The notes under the pieces: generated by a model
What the model saw: the letters and a program-made list of their open reading frames with translations, nothing else
Databases searched by the model: none
Told to the model about the DNA's origin: nothing
Shown: piece after piece, positions 41,139 through 50,116 of the stretch
Position numbering within the stretch: position 1 is the first letter of the stretch
How the letters are laid out: each line of letters begins with the position of its first letter
Source of the DNA: Phytophthora colocasiae
Lineage: Eukaryota > Oomycota > Peronosporomycetes > Peronosporales > Peronosporaceae
Direction of reading: 5' to 3'
Length of the DNA: 64,000 nt
Assembly: GCA_018806915.1 (NCBI GenBank)
Contig: JAGKQI010000097.1
Location: forward strand, 682,001-746,000
Made by a program: the position numbers and the translations under genes

Positions 41139-41892
41139 CTACAACTGCTGGCCAGACATCCTCAAATAGTACTGGTAGTACGGGTTCTTGCTGATTTGCG
41201 CGGGTTTCGAGTGCAGCAGTCCCAAGAACTCCTTGACGTATTCTTTATCTCTCTTGGACTCCGCCCAAATATGCGCCCTTGCGAATTTTTCCACGGCCGA
41301 TGCGTTCTCGTCGATAAAATACGTGTCACGGTAATAACCAGAGCCAAAGTTTGAAATCCTGTGTTCGTCAAATTTGTTGGCATAGCGCTTGTAGAACTCG
41401 AACGGCCCTGTACCTTCTAGTTTCTTGATCGCAGCGGCAATTTCATCCAAAGTCATACCTGTCTTTAGAACGATCTTGCCCTCGAGCCCCTGGTTTTTCC
41501 AAAATTTGAACGTGGAGTAGCTTCTGTCAGCCAGCGTCCACATCTTATTCTCTTCGCGCGTGTGCTTGTATTTCAGGTAGAGCGGGTGGTTCGGACCCAG
41601 CTTGTTCTTCACGTACTCGGCGGGCTTGCCGGCAAAGTGCTGCCACCAGGCTAACTTGACTTTCAATGGGATTTTATCGGAGATCTAGATACGACAACCC
41701 GCCGCCAGGGGCTCTCTCATCGATATCTGTTTTGTCTTCCTTCTCAGCGTCAACATTGTTGTTTGTGGTGAGTCGGATTGACCTGCTTGCCTTGGTTGCA
41801 CCTGCCGACAAGGCCAACGGATTGCTTTCTGTAGTTGTCGTTAGAGCGTTGGTTGTAGCAAGAAAAACGACCACCAGAAGAAGGAAAAGGGG
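41139..41892 (-). pseudogene. RxLR effector pseudogene with helical (WY-like) C-terminal domain
   Basis: The N-terminal frame (about 41892-41674) reads a hydrophobic signal (LLLVVVFLATTNA), RSIR as RxLR, and acidic residues with DERA, then a stop. The C-terminal frame (41666-41139) reads LAWWQHFAGKPAEYVKNKLG, GKIVLKTGMTLDEIAAAIKK and YVKEFLGLLHSKPAQI, a helical, W- and Y-rich domain of the kind found in Phytophthora effectors. The two are joined by a frame change and TAA near 41675. The duplicate at 52.3-53.0 kb shares a stop at the same place. The MRL start of the signal peptide is also missing. Confidence 0.75.
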
Positions 41893-42240
41893 CTACTGCG
41901 TCCACACAGAAATGAAGCAAATTCCAAACTGATGCCATTGATACAGAAATCCAGGGTTGTGACGACCCTTTTTCAATTGATCGTTGGCAAGAGCGAATCT
42001 CTTTTGCTTGATTCTTTCTCAGTTTGATCGTAATCAAATATACTAATACGACAATGTCCAGTTCGAAACCGGTGTCAACTAGAAGTGCCAAAGCGCAGAG
42101 CCCTCAACAAGATCACAGCTGGCGCTCCTTTCCGTTGAGCCTCTCGCAAAGATGCATATCTTTGACTTTGACGAATTAACGAACAAACCTTGGAGTCTAT
42201 TAAAGCGCGGTTTATGTTACGAAGTCGCTCTCTTCCTGAA
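41249..42240. repeat. Segmental duplication block, copy 1
   Basis: Nearly identical and colinear with 52350-53341 (constant offset 11,101). The right boundary is 26 bp inside a copia LTR. It contains the RxLR pseudogene and its 5' flank. Confidence 0.88.
42215..42240. mobile_element. 26-bp copia LTR remnant
   Basis: TGTTACGAAGTCGCTCTCTT and the next six bases equal the first 26 bp of the LTR at 53316, preceded by the same target GTTTA. Confidence 0.85.
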
Positions 42241-42429
42241 CGACAACCCGCCTCTCTCTTCGGTATCGGTTGTGTCGTCCTTCTCAGCGTCAACATTGTT
42301 ATTTGTAGTGAGTCGGAGTGACCTGCTTGCCTTCGTTGCACCTGCCGACTGGTTGATTTCTGAAGTTGTCGTTAGAGCGTTGACAGTGGCAATAAAACCG
42401 ATCACCAGAAGAAGGAAATAGAGACGCAT
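42217..42429 (-). CDS. Truncated RxLR-dEER protein ending in an LTR remnant
   Basis: 70 aa from ATG 42429. It has an intact signal peptide (MRLYFLLLVIGFIATVNA), RSLR as the RxLR motif, and TEER. The sequence parallels the pseudogene at 41892 (NALTTT, AGATKASRS, LTTNNNVDAEK). After GGLS the frame enters the copia LTR remnant, which supplies FRKRATS and the stop. The effector domain is therefore lost. It could still be a secreted mini-protein, but is probably a broken gene. Confidence 0.7.
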   Translation of the reverse strand: MRLYFLLLVIGFIATVNALTTTSEINQSAGATKASRSLRLTTNNNVDAEKDDTTDTEERGGLSFRKRATS

Positions 42430-42805
42430 GTCAAGGAGAGGAGCTACTACGTCTACAGTGTAGACTCTACACAGAAATGAAAAGCAAATTCCAAACTGAT
42501 GCGGCATTCATTTTCACTCTAAGGTACAGGAATTCGCTTGATTACGATCAATTGAGTAAGTCGTTTTGATCGTCATCAAACATACGACAGAAGTAACCAA
42601 AGTGCAGAGCCAACAACAAGATCACAGCTGGCGCTCCTTGTCAAAGATGCATGCAGCACGACACTGAATCTCTCACAACCAATAGGTAAGTACTTACCTC
42701 AATTATTTAACGAATTAACCTTGGGATCTACAGTATTAACCCTTTCGCGAACAGAGCTTATTGACCTTGACTACTATGGTATACAAAGTTAGCATGTTAA
42801 CATAC

Positions 42806-42915
42806 GAAGGGGGGCAAAATGACCCCCTTCTTAAAACACGGTACTTGCCTGATCGGAGTCGTCCTGAACATATGGCAATAGGTCAATCAAGGAGGGCAAT
42901 TTGATCCCTTTCATA
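42806..42915. repeat. Subterminal palindromes, transposase end (copy 2)
   Basis: AAGGGGGGCAAAATGACCCC from about 42807, and AGGGCAATTTGATCCCTTTC from about 42894. Confidence 0.8.
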
Positions 42916-43272
42916 AGCCACTGTACTCTCATCAATATTCTATGCAATAATTTCATTGGCTGACATAACAGCTGCCACAAGCAAAATCGACAGCGAGTTT
43001 TGTCATTGGTCAAGCTGTGTTCACGTAATGCACAAAACCTGAGACAGATAGAGGCGGATCCGTGATAAATTACGGATCCCACTACATACCTTACGCGTTC
43101 AACTTCAACGGATGTGCTGTCAGTGGCCCTGAGCGGACACGATCTACATGACGAAGTACATCCGCCTTCACTCCGCAACGCGAGCCAACCCCATCGGCCC
43201 AGTAGAAACGTACCCATATTGTAGCCTGCTTACAGCGGCACAATGAACACTCAGTTGCATGAATATAAATAA

Positions 43273-43360
43273 GTGTGGCACGTAACTTGTTTTCAGTATT
43301 GAAATTGAATTTTCTAGTGTGGCACGTAACTTGTTTTCAGTATTGAAATTGAATTTTCTC
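43273..43360. repeat. 44-bp tandem duplication upstream of the transposase (copy 2)
   Basis: Two units starting GTGTGGCACGTAACTTG at 43273 and 43317. Matches 15677-15764 in copy 1. Confidence 0.85.
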
Positions 43361-43456
43361 AAATTTGATCTTGTACCAACTGATACAAATCGACGGACGC
43401 AATGCGTCTCAGTTGCCACTTACAAACCGAAGACGCGTGGAAGGCAGAGGCTTGCA

Positions 43457-46156
43457 ATGACTACACCCTCACAAGCGATCGAGCCTATGCAGGAGGTAGC
43501 GACACCCATCAGCACCCCTAGCGATGAATCACGTACGCTCGAAGCTGTGACCCGTGGAAGGACAGCACAGGAGGGGGCCGTAGCACCAGACATCCAGCAT
43601 TCAGATGCCGCCCCACCCAAGCGGAAGCGTGGCCGCCCGAGGGGGTCAAAGAACAAGCCAAAGTCTGCGTCAAAGCGAAGCCGGCCGCCAGAGGAAGTGC
43701 CAGTGGTGAACAAACAGGCCACTAAACCCAGACGAAGTCTTGACCTCATCTTGAACGACGTCGCTGAAGCCTCACAACGACCCAGCACCAGTACAGACGC
43801 CGTACTGCCCACTACCACAACCAACACCAACGAGTCGCCGTTATTACGTGCCGCAGCATTGTCACCTGCTAATGCTACGGGACTGCCCACCAGGTTGTCT
43901 TCTACGGCCACTGTTACCGAGCCAAGTACACCGACGCCTAATGGTACAGCTACTCGACGTACGAAGAAAAAAAACCTGCCGTCAGTGTTGTCTATGTATG
44001 TAGACACACTGGTAGCATTCGCTCCAGCGAAGGAGGGCTTTATTACTCAAAAGAAGAAGTATGTTGGAGTCGGGAGTGCGTATCTGGTTGGAAGAGTCTG
44101 CCGAGTTTTGAAGCAGTCGCTGTTCCAGATTATCTGGTTGGACTCGCAGTTCCAAAACCACGTTGAGACTTTGAATCTGAGCGCTGTGCAGCGGGGCAAC
44201 GCTAACTATCGGGCTCTACACGGACGTTCTACTGGGGCTGGATGGGGGCGCTTGTGTGCAGTTGATGACGGTGAGGAAGTCAATGTCGATGATGACACCG
44301 ACATTCTAGAGGAGTACATGGAGCCTTTCGACCCTCCGATGGAACTTCCGACGTCATTAGCAGAGGTAGAGGCTATCAAAAGCATCCGATTTGAGCCCGA
44401 AAACCAGTGCGAGGCTCCTCCTGACCTGTACGAACATGCCGATGGATCAACTAAAACACGACTGCGACCAGAATTCAAGCATATCTTCCAGCACTCGGCC
44501 TCGTCGAGTTTTTTCGCGTACATTCCGGTTTCATTCTGGCAGCAAGTTGTTGGAGAGATGAATACCTATGCACGCCTGAACAATATCGCAGTCGGGAAAC
44601 CGTTTTCACTTGATGAACTCATGATATTTTTGGGGATACTGCTGTTCCTATCTCTTGTCGACAAAGGTGAATACGCTAACTACTGGGGCACACAAGTGGA
44701 GAATTTGATATTGGGTGGGGCTTCAGTTGGGCTGGATAACGTGATGCCTCTGCGCCGATTCAAAGAGCTGAGGAAAGCTTTCTGCTTTCAATGTATTGAG
44801 ACCAACGCGGGAGCACAGGACCAGGCCGCCAAGATCCGCCCACTGCTGAATATATTGAAGACAACTGGGGCAAAATACGTGGAGGTCGGTCGTAACGTTG
44901 CGCTAGACGAAGCAAGTGTTGCTTGCCGGTCAAAGTACGGCAAGGCCCTCATTGTATATAATCCTATGAAACCGACGGGGAAATACCACTTCCGGATTTA
45001 CATGCTCTGTTGCGCTACGAGTTGGATATCGCTGAACTTTCGGTTGCATTGCGTGAGCGAAATCACCGAACGTTTGGATGGCGTTGTTTCACCTGAAGCA
45101 GCGCAGGCGTTGAGCGATGAAGTCGCAGAGCTGTCCTCGATTCGGAAGTGCGTTCTAGAAGTTGTTCGGCCGCTGTATGCTACTCGTCGGATTGTCAACT
45201 CCGACAACTACTACACTTCAGTGCAGCTGCTGATGGCACTACGTCTCAAGGGTCTCTACGCTCGTGGCACTGTGCGGAAGACCAGCTCCCATTTTCCTCG
45301 CCATGTACTTTTGGAGAAGAAAGACTGCTCCCGTGGAACCTCCCGGCAGGCTGTTTCGGCTGATAGCTCGCTGGTTGCAGCGTCGTGGTACGATAGCGCT
45401 ATTTTAACCGTGATCTCAAATGCCGACCCGTCAACGCTTACTTCAGTAGCCCGACAAGTGCGCTCTGAAAAGCGAAGTTTTTCGGCCCCGACATGCATCA
45501 AGGAGTACAACGCTAGTATGCAAGGCGTAGATCGCCTTGATCAAATTCGCGCTCGGTTTTCGCTGTCAGATGGGCACTCGTTCAAGAAATGGCACAAGAA
45601 ACTAGCATTAGCTCTTATCGACGTTGCTCGAGCTAATGCTTATTTGACCCGGAGGTTGGCGGTGGATTTTAGTAAGGTGCGAGACCCACACCGAGATTTC
45701 GTTGTTGAACTCTGTTCCGAGTTGTTGTCGGGGAAGTGGAAGGAGGTCCCCAGTGAACGGTTGATGTTTTACGCGGACAGTGCGGCAAGCATGGATCCTG
45801 AACATTCATCTCCGTCGAGCACAGTCTGGGTTGCACGATCAACAAATGAAACTCCATGCTCTGAGAGTCCTCAGAAAAGATGCTCGGCTGTTTCCTCGAA
45901 GCAATTCTATACTGACATGAACCGCAAGCGTAGGAAATGCGTCGTGTGCCGTTGGGAAGATCGCTACGCTACTGAAGTGACGGACGTGTGTGTGCTTCAT
46001 AACGTTTGCCTTTGCCAGAATGTCCATGTCTCCAAGGAGCCGTTTGCTTGTCCAGAGACCACTTGGACGTGTTGGGGAGAAGTTTCACCGCTTCTATCTC
46101 CCCAAGAAGCTCTTTTCACAAAGAGGAAAGGCACGGACAAGCTCAGAATTGTATAA
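43457..46156 (+). CDS. PiggyBac-type transposase with AT-hook, copy 2 (C-terminus frameshifted)
   Basis: 899 aa from ATG 43457; the frame upstream has only GTG. An AT-hook-like KRKRGRPRGSKNK lies near residues 55-67. A low-complexity Ser/Thr/Pro region follows, then the transposase core. Predicted catalytic Asp residues are D484 (ALDEAS), D583 (NSDNYYTS) and D692 (GVDRLDQ), followed by KKWHKKLALALIDVARANAY. The C-terminal Cys/His-rich zinc domain starts CVVCRWEDRYATEV, with CVLHNVCLC. One extra G near 46078 shifts the last part of that domain; the alternate frame runs on to a stop at 46262, as in copy 1. The core is intact, so activity depends on whether that shift is real. Confidence 0.9.
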   Translation: MTTPSQAIEPMQEVATPISTPSDESRTLEAVTRGRTAQEGAVAPDIQHSDAAPPKRKRGRPRGSKNKPKSASKRSRPPEEVPVVNKQATKPRRSLDLILNDVAEASQRPSTSTDAVLPTTTTNTNESPLLRAAALSPANATGLPTRLSSTATVTEPSTPTPNGTATRRTKKKNLPSVLSMYVDTLVAFAPAKEGFITQKKKYVGVGSAYLVGRVCRVLKQSLFQIIWLDSQFQNHVETLNLSAVQRGNANYRALHGRSTGAGWGRLCAVDDGEEVNVDDDTDILEEYMEPFDPPMELPTSLAEVEAIKSIRFEPENQCEAPPDLYEHADGSTKTRLRPEFKHIFQHSASSSFFAYIPVSFWQQVVGEMNTYARLNNIAVGKPFSLDELMIFLGILLFLSLVDKGEYANYWGTQVENLILGGASVGLDNVMPLRRFKELRKAFCFQCIETNAGAQDQAAKIRPLLNILKTTGAKYVEVGRNVALDEASVACRSKYGKALIVYNPMKPTGKYHFRIYMLCCATSWISLNFRLHCVSEITERLDGVVSPEAAQALSDEVAELSSIRKCVLEVVRPLYATRRIVNSDNYYTSVQLLMALRLKGLYARGTVRKTSSHFPRHVLLEKKDCSRGTSRQAVSADSSLVAASWYDSAILTVISNADPSTLTSVARQVRSEKRSFSAPTCIKEYNASMQGVDRLDQIRARFSLSDGHSFKKWHKKLALALIDVARANAYLTRRLAVDFSKVRDPHRDFVVELCSELLSGKWKEVPSERLMFYADSAASMDPEHSSPSSTVWVARSTNETPCSESPQKRCSAVSSKQFYTDMNRKRRKCVVCRWEDRYATEVTDVCVLHNVCLCQNVHVSKEPFACPETTWTCWGEVSPLLSPQEALFTKRKGTDKLRIV

Positions 46157-46312
46157 ACTAAAGCGGAGTCTGCTATCAACTGCGGTTCAAGAGAATGTGG
46201 ACACTGGCGAAGAACTTAGAGCTGATGGAGGTCGTACAGTTGTAAGGTCAATAGTTCTGTGAGTTGTGGGTATTTATCTTGATCTAAGTATGTAAAAGCA
46301 GCACAAGAAAAA

Positions 46313-47794
46313 TTACGGTGGGTTAAATGTGGCAATACACTTGAATATAGTATAGAAACAAAAAATGTATATTGCTGTGATTTCACTACGCACTTCAGAG
46401 CGACTTGTATAAAAAGATCTGCTGGAGGTCGGCCTTCCAGCTACAGGGAGATCGAGCACCTTCTCCAACTTGAACGCACGACAGAAATCGTTGTGGCAGC
46501 TGTCGCGGTGTCTTGGACAGAAGTTTAGAGCGCTCACCAATACGCGCAGCAGGAACATCCCAGAAAGCTCGTTCTTCACGTACTCAATAGCTCGCTGTTC
46601 GAAGAGAACATTGTTCCAATATACAACTGTAGCGTCGGCGTAGGGTAGTGTGGTCGAAATGGGCAGGCCAACAATGTCCTGACATATAAGTTGGGATCTT
46701 TCGATGAGCCGTGTCGATCTCACGCTCCTGGACATCATCTCCAACCCCACCGTGCATAACTCGCGACGAATTTCAATGCCAATTGCCCTATGCACGTTTG
46801 TTGTCAAGGCAACATGTGCGATCACATTCCCAACACCAGCACCGATGTCGAGAAAGATGTCAGACGCCTTGATCTCGCCGATCTCACGGAGCAGAGTAGA
46901 AATTCCACTTGGCAGTAATTCTCCAGCGTTGCGATGCGGCATTTTTATAGTCCCTTGAACAATAACTTCGCGAGGGACATCGGCAAAAATTGCTGTTACA
47001 TCTCGTTCTCCACTTGGCGGGGACATTGGTGGTGATATTGCTTCTTCTTGAACACCGGGAAAACTTAGTGAGCTGCTACCACCACAAAGGGATCTGATCA
47101 CGTCCTCATCCCGGGCGGTTTGCGACCCCAACGAACCTCCTGCTGTTGCCTGAATTCTTGGGATGCTATGACCACATGTCTGTTCTGGCGCTGGTGCTGT
47201 TTGAGTACCGAGAGATCCTTGTAACGCTGAAGGGGAACATGTTTGGGTGGTCGTAGGCGCTAGAGATGCTTGAGATGCTGGTAGTAGTAGAGGCGCAGGT
47301 GTCCCAGGCGGCCGAGATTCTGAAGGTACATGAAATGTTGGAGGCGCTGCAGAAGTCACGTGCTGAGGTGTGGAGGCAACACGATGGTGGATTGTGTCCG
47401 GATGCTGCACTAGAGGCGGTCGTGGCGCAGCGCTCGTGCCAGGTCGCTGTTGCCGCACCTGACCACCATCACTCGAGCGTTGCTGTTGCGTTATCCGTCC
47501 TCCAGATTCGCGCTGTTGTCGCGGAGCGGCTTGCCGCAACTGACGTATCACTGTGAGTGGCCGACCCCGCGGCCGATGCACCGGCGTAAAGAAGCTTGGC
47601 GGGAACTGCTGGATGTCCGCCCCCCATGTCTTCTTCAGAGTCCGAACGCGCTCCCGTAGCGCTCTCGCACCGTGGCCTGTGCGCTTCATATGCTGAGCGA
47701 TGTCCGCCCATGATATTCGCTTCCTCGCGCGCACGTAGGATGACGCTAGCTGTACGACCTCCTTGTCGTCCTCAAAAGTGAACGAAGTGGCCAT
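46313..47794 (-). CDS. SANT/Myb-DOT1-type histone H3K79 methyltransferase, transposon cargo
   Basis: 493 aa from ATG 47794 (MATSFTFEDD); a longer frame begins at 47962, but the SANT-like domain starts at the chosen Met. Residues about 4-60 form a SANT/Myb-like domain (EDDKEVVQLASSYVRARKRI, SWADIAQHM, LRERVRTLKKTW). A Gln/Pro/Ser/Thr-rich linker extends to about 280. The DOT1 domain follows: GELLPSGISTLLREI (291-305), SAM motif I FLDIGAGVGN (314-323), acidic ribose-binding GIEIRREL (E341) and the active-site loop YWNNVLF (392-398). DOT1 enzymes methylate H3K79 and oppose silencing in yeast. The C-terminal tail appears frame-shifted near 46443: another frame reads CSWKADLQQIFLYKSL then stop, a more DOT1-like end, and copy 1 has the same shift. 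Confidence 0.9.
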   Translation of the reverse strand: MATSFTFEDDKEVVQLASSYVRARKRISWADIAQHMKRTGHGARALRERVRTLKKTWGADIQQFPPSFFTPVHRPRGRPLTVIRQLRQAAPRQQRESGGRITQQQRSSDGGQVRQQRPGTSAAPRPPLVQHPDTIHHRVASTPQHVTSAAPPTFHVPSESRPPGTPAPLLLPASQASLAPTTTQTCSPSALQGSLGTQTAPAPEQTCGHSIPRIQATAGGSLGSQTARDEDVIRSLCGGSSSLSFPGVQEEAISPPMSPPSGERDVTAIFADVPREVIVQGTIKMPHRNAGELLPSGISTLLREIGEIKASDIFLDIGAGVGNVIAHVALTTNVHRAIGIEIRRELCTVGLEMMSRSVRSTRLIERSQLICQDIVGLPISTTLPYADATVVYWNNVLFEQRAIEYVKNELSGMFLLRVLVSALNFCPRHRDSCHNDFCRAFKLEKVLDLPVAGRPTSSRSFYTSRSEVRSEITAIYIFCFYTIFKCIATFNPP

Positions 47795-48101
47795 GTTGTC
47801 GACAAGCAGGCACCACAGACTGAATCCTTGTAGGGAAAGTTGGCAACTGACTTCAGTTTTGTATGAAAAACTAATGTGGAAGTAATGGTGTGGAGACAGG
47901 GTCCTTACCAAAAGCACCTCACTACGCTGGCGCATCACCAAAATTACGTACTTAGTACGCATATTGCTGACGCAAACACCATAGTTTTCGTACCTAATCG
48001 CGTATCTTACGTGATGTTTGCCACACCACGTAAAATATTAACCTGCGTTATTTGACCGGATTGGTTGTAATTGGAGAAGGTGATGTGCTCGTTGAACTTC
48101 T

Positions 48102-48185
48102 GCGAAAGGGGTCAAAATGACCCCCTTCATGGCAGTTTTGATGGGTTCAGTCGGAGGAGATGTCAACGGGGTCAAAATGCACCTT
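48102..48185. repeat. Subterminal palindromes, DOT1 end (copy 2)
   Basis: GGGGTCAAAATGACCCC within 48102-48129 and a second GGGGTCAAAATGCACC at about 48169. In copy 1 the second has lost 7 bp. Confidence 0.8.
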
Positions 48186-48408
48186 ATGGCCTCTAAAGGG
48201 TTAACATGTAGAGCGGATCGACAGAATGCAACGACCACTTTCCCGCAGGTGCAAAGAAATTGAAGGTGATTAACTGGTTATTCCTGCTTGGCTTGACTAT
48301 TGAATTCTGAAGGTTTTGATTGTGATTGTGAATTGTTTGAATGGGATATTGAATTTTCGAATGCTAATCATTTCTTATCATCTGGAAAGAAGTCACTACT
48401 AATACACT

Positions 48409-48430
48409 GTACATGTACCGGTACATGTAC
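48409..48430. repeat. 22-bp perfect palindrome
   Basis: GTACATGTACC followed by its exact complement, about 200 bp upstream of RxLR gene B. Half-site words recur near 30398, 33257 and 57551. Confidence 0.8.
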
Positions 48431-48460
48431 CACATGGTATACAGCGACGCAGCCTACATA

Positions 48461-48570
48461 TGGTTATATCATAGGATGAGCTGGTCGATCCAACAAGGAA
48501 AATCTCGTGTATGAAGGCTCTTGAAGCCCCATAATCATCGAACGAGTTGGCAAGAGCCTCATTCCAACAT
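48461..48570 (+). promoter_or_regulatory. Conserved upstream box and initiator-like core of RxLR gene B
   Basis: TGAGCTGGTCGATCCAACAA at 48477-48496 and CTCATTCCAACAT at 48558-48570. Confidence 0.65.
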
Positions 48571-48629
48571 TTTCCCACTTGCCCACAAGTCCACCAAGCC
48601 GTCTAACAACTCCAAGAACAACAACCAAC

Positions 48630-48968
48630 ATGCGTCTCTCCTACGTCTTCGCAGTGGTTCTTGTAGCCATTATCCAAGCCAGTGGAACTGCGAACCCCAT
48701 CTACGAAGAAGACTCGAAGCAGATCGTATCTGCTGATGCTGCCGGTGGTGCAGCCAAAGCCGACGGTGGACGTCTTCTACGTGGAATGGAGAAGAAGATG
48801 GAAGCTGAAGAAGAAGAACGAGTTTTCAAGAACTTGGGAACGTATCTGAAGAAGATTCCCGAAAAACTGAAAGATAAATGGGAAGTGAAGAAAGCGAAAG
48901 AGCAGCTGGAGAGGTCCAGGAAGAGACGCCAGTGGATTCGAGAGCAAGGTGCCGTTCCTTTGAATTAG
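48630..48968 (+). CDS. RxLR-dEER secreted effector candidate, paralogue B
   Basis: 112 aa from ATG 48630. Signal peptide MRLSYVFAVVLVAIIQASG, RLLR followed by GMEKKMEAEEEER, and the same basic helical C-terminus as gene A (YLKKIPEKLKDKWEVKKAK) with few substitutions. The extension to one added residue lies between signal and RLLR (YEEDSKQ). Its 3' flank, from GACAATCTCAGATCCATTTG (48986), is shared with gene C at 62146, so the duplication included non-coding sequence. It sits about 430 bp right of piggyBac-type copy 2. Confidence 0.85.
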   Translation: MRLSYVFAVVLVAIIQASGTANPIYEEDSKQIVSADAAGGAAKADGGRLLRGMEKKMEAEEEERVFKNLGTYLKKIPEKLKDKWEVKKAKEQLERSRKRRQWIREQGAVPLN

Positions 48969-49229
48969 CTGGCTCTCGAATATTCGACAATCTCAGATCC
49001 ATTTGTCGTTTGCGGAGTGCTTTTCGTCCGGGCGGCTGATACATTTCAATACACTGCAATGGTTTGCATTTAATGCAGGTGATATTAATACGTTGCCATT
49101 TACAAACCTGGTAGCTCCTGTCATTCAAAATAACGCCAAGACTGTTCGTGAAATGTAAAATACCCCTTGGGTGAATGATGTATCTAAAGAGTTCCTAGGA
49201 CGTTAGACATTCCTTGCGAGTTTTTCTAC

Positions 49230-49475
49230 AACCAATACGCTCTCGGCGATAAAATGTGTATCAGGTAATAACCAGAGCCGAAGTTGGCACTCAACGAAAC
49301 GACAAGAACGATCCTTAAAATGTTTAACATCACAGTAAAATCTCGCCAGGACACATCTCTATGACTTGACTTCGGCATTGCATGTTCCTTCGCCATCATC
49401 TTCTTCTCTTTGCGGTTGTACTGCCATGTGCTAACGAACCCTTGTTTCATTAGCTCCAGACTCGCGTCTTCACTT
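49230..49475 (-). pseudogene. Chimeric fragment: effector C-terminus piece plus SUV3-like piece
   Basis: One minus-strand frame joins ELMKQGFVSTWQYNRKEKK, which resembles ELVEQGLVNTTYNREEKK in the SUV3 gene of this window, to ANFGSGYYLIHILSP, which resembles SNFGSGYYRDTYFID in the RxLR pseudogene at 41139. The nucleotide similarity to SUV3 (around 24330-24400) spans about 75 bp. Confidence 0.55.
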
Positions 49476-49652
49476 GGTTGGTGTTTCTACATGTAGCCGA
49501 ATCTGGAAGAAGAAGTGCCCAAAATTAATTTAGACGCTGCTGTTGCATATGAAGAGCACTTATGCATCATCGTCAATTCAAAAGCTACGAAGTAATAACA
49601 CGATTGCATCTAGGTTCGCTCTACAATCATTAAATTGCGCCTCTTAAAATCA

Positions 49653-49895
49653 AATCTCCGATAAAATCCCATAGAAAGTGAAGTTAGCCTAGTGGCAGCA
49701 CTTTGCCGGCAAGCTCGAATTCGTAATTTCCAGTTTTGATATCTTAAGTCTTAGTTAGCAACACGAGAAGTCCGATTTCTGTTAATCAACTAATTTCTTC
49801 TTTGCCGGCAAGCTTACCGAAACAGAAATGACTTCCACTCAAAGGATCAGGAAGGCACAGGCCCGTTCGAGTTCTACAAGCGCTACACCGTCTTA
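49653..49895 (+). pseudogene. Shuffled RxLR and LINE fragments
   Basis: 49653-49718 matches the central part of the effector pseudogene (around 41630-41690) in opposite orientation. 49755-49800 matches the LINE tail at 39757-39806. 49851-49890 matches the effector stretch encoding GPFEFYKRY. These short pieces are in a new order. Confidence 0.6.
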
Positions 49896-50116
49896 CTACT
49901 TGGACTTTGCTAAACAAAAAAAAAACTATCAACACACGAAGAAAACGGCATCCCAAGATCTGATCCAAAGCTGATCGATTGCATGCATTAACTTTAGGGA
50001 CTACGTTTTGCAGACCAGAATAAAATATAAACTGTATTGGGTTCCAGGGCGAGCAATAATCCACCATTCCGTATCCATGAAAACAATAATAAGTACTGCA
50101 ATTATTGAACTAAATT

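Larger units (their letters stand above)
42736..48204. mobile_element. PiggyBac-type transposon with DOT1 cargo, copy 2
   Basis: The element is 42740-48200 (5461 bp), flanked by TTAA at 42736-42739 and 48201-48204. It is inverted relative to copy 1. Tips are CCCTTTCGCGAAC and, from the other end, CCCTTTAGAGGCC. The transposase is at 43457-46156 (plus) and SANT-DOT1 at 47794-46313 (minus), convergent. Presence of the same two-gene unit at two loci, each between TTAA sites, shows that the methyltransferase gene moves with the transposon. Confidence 0.95.

Noticed and set aside
42740..43316. Upstream extension of the copy 2 transposase to a GTG at 43319
   Set aside because: GTG is not expected as a start in this genome and the extension lies in a tandem repeat; ATG 43457 is preferred.
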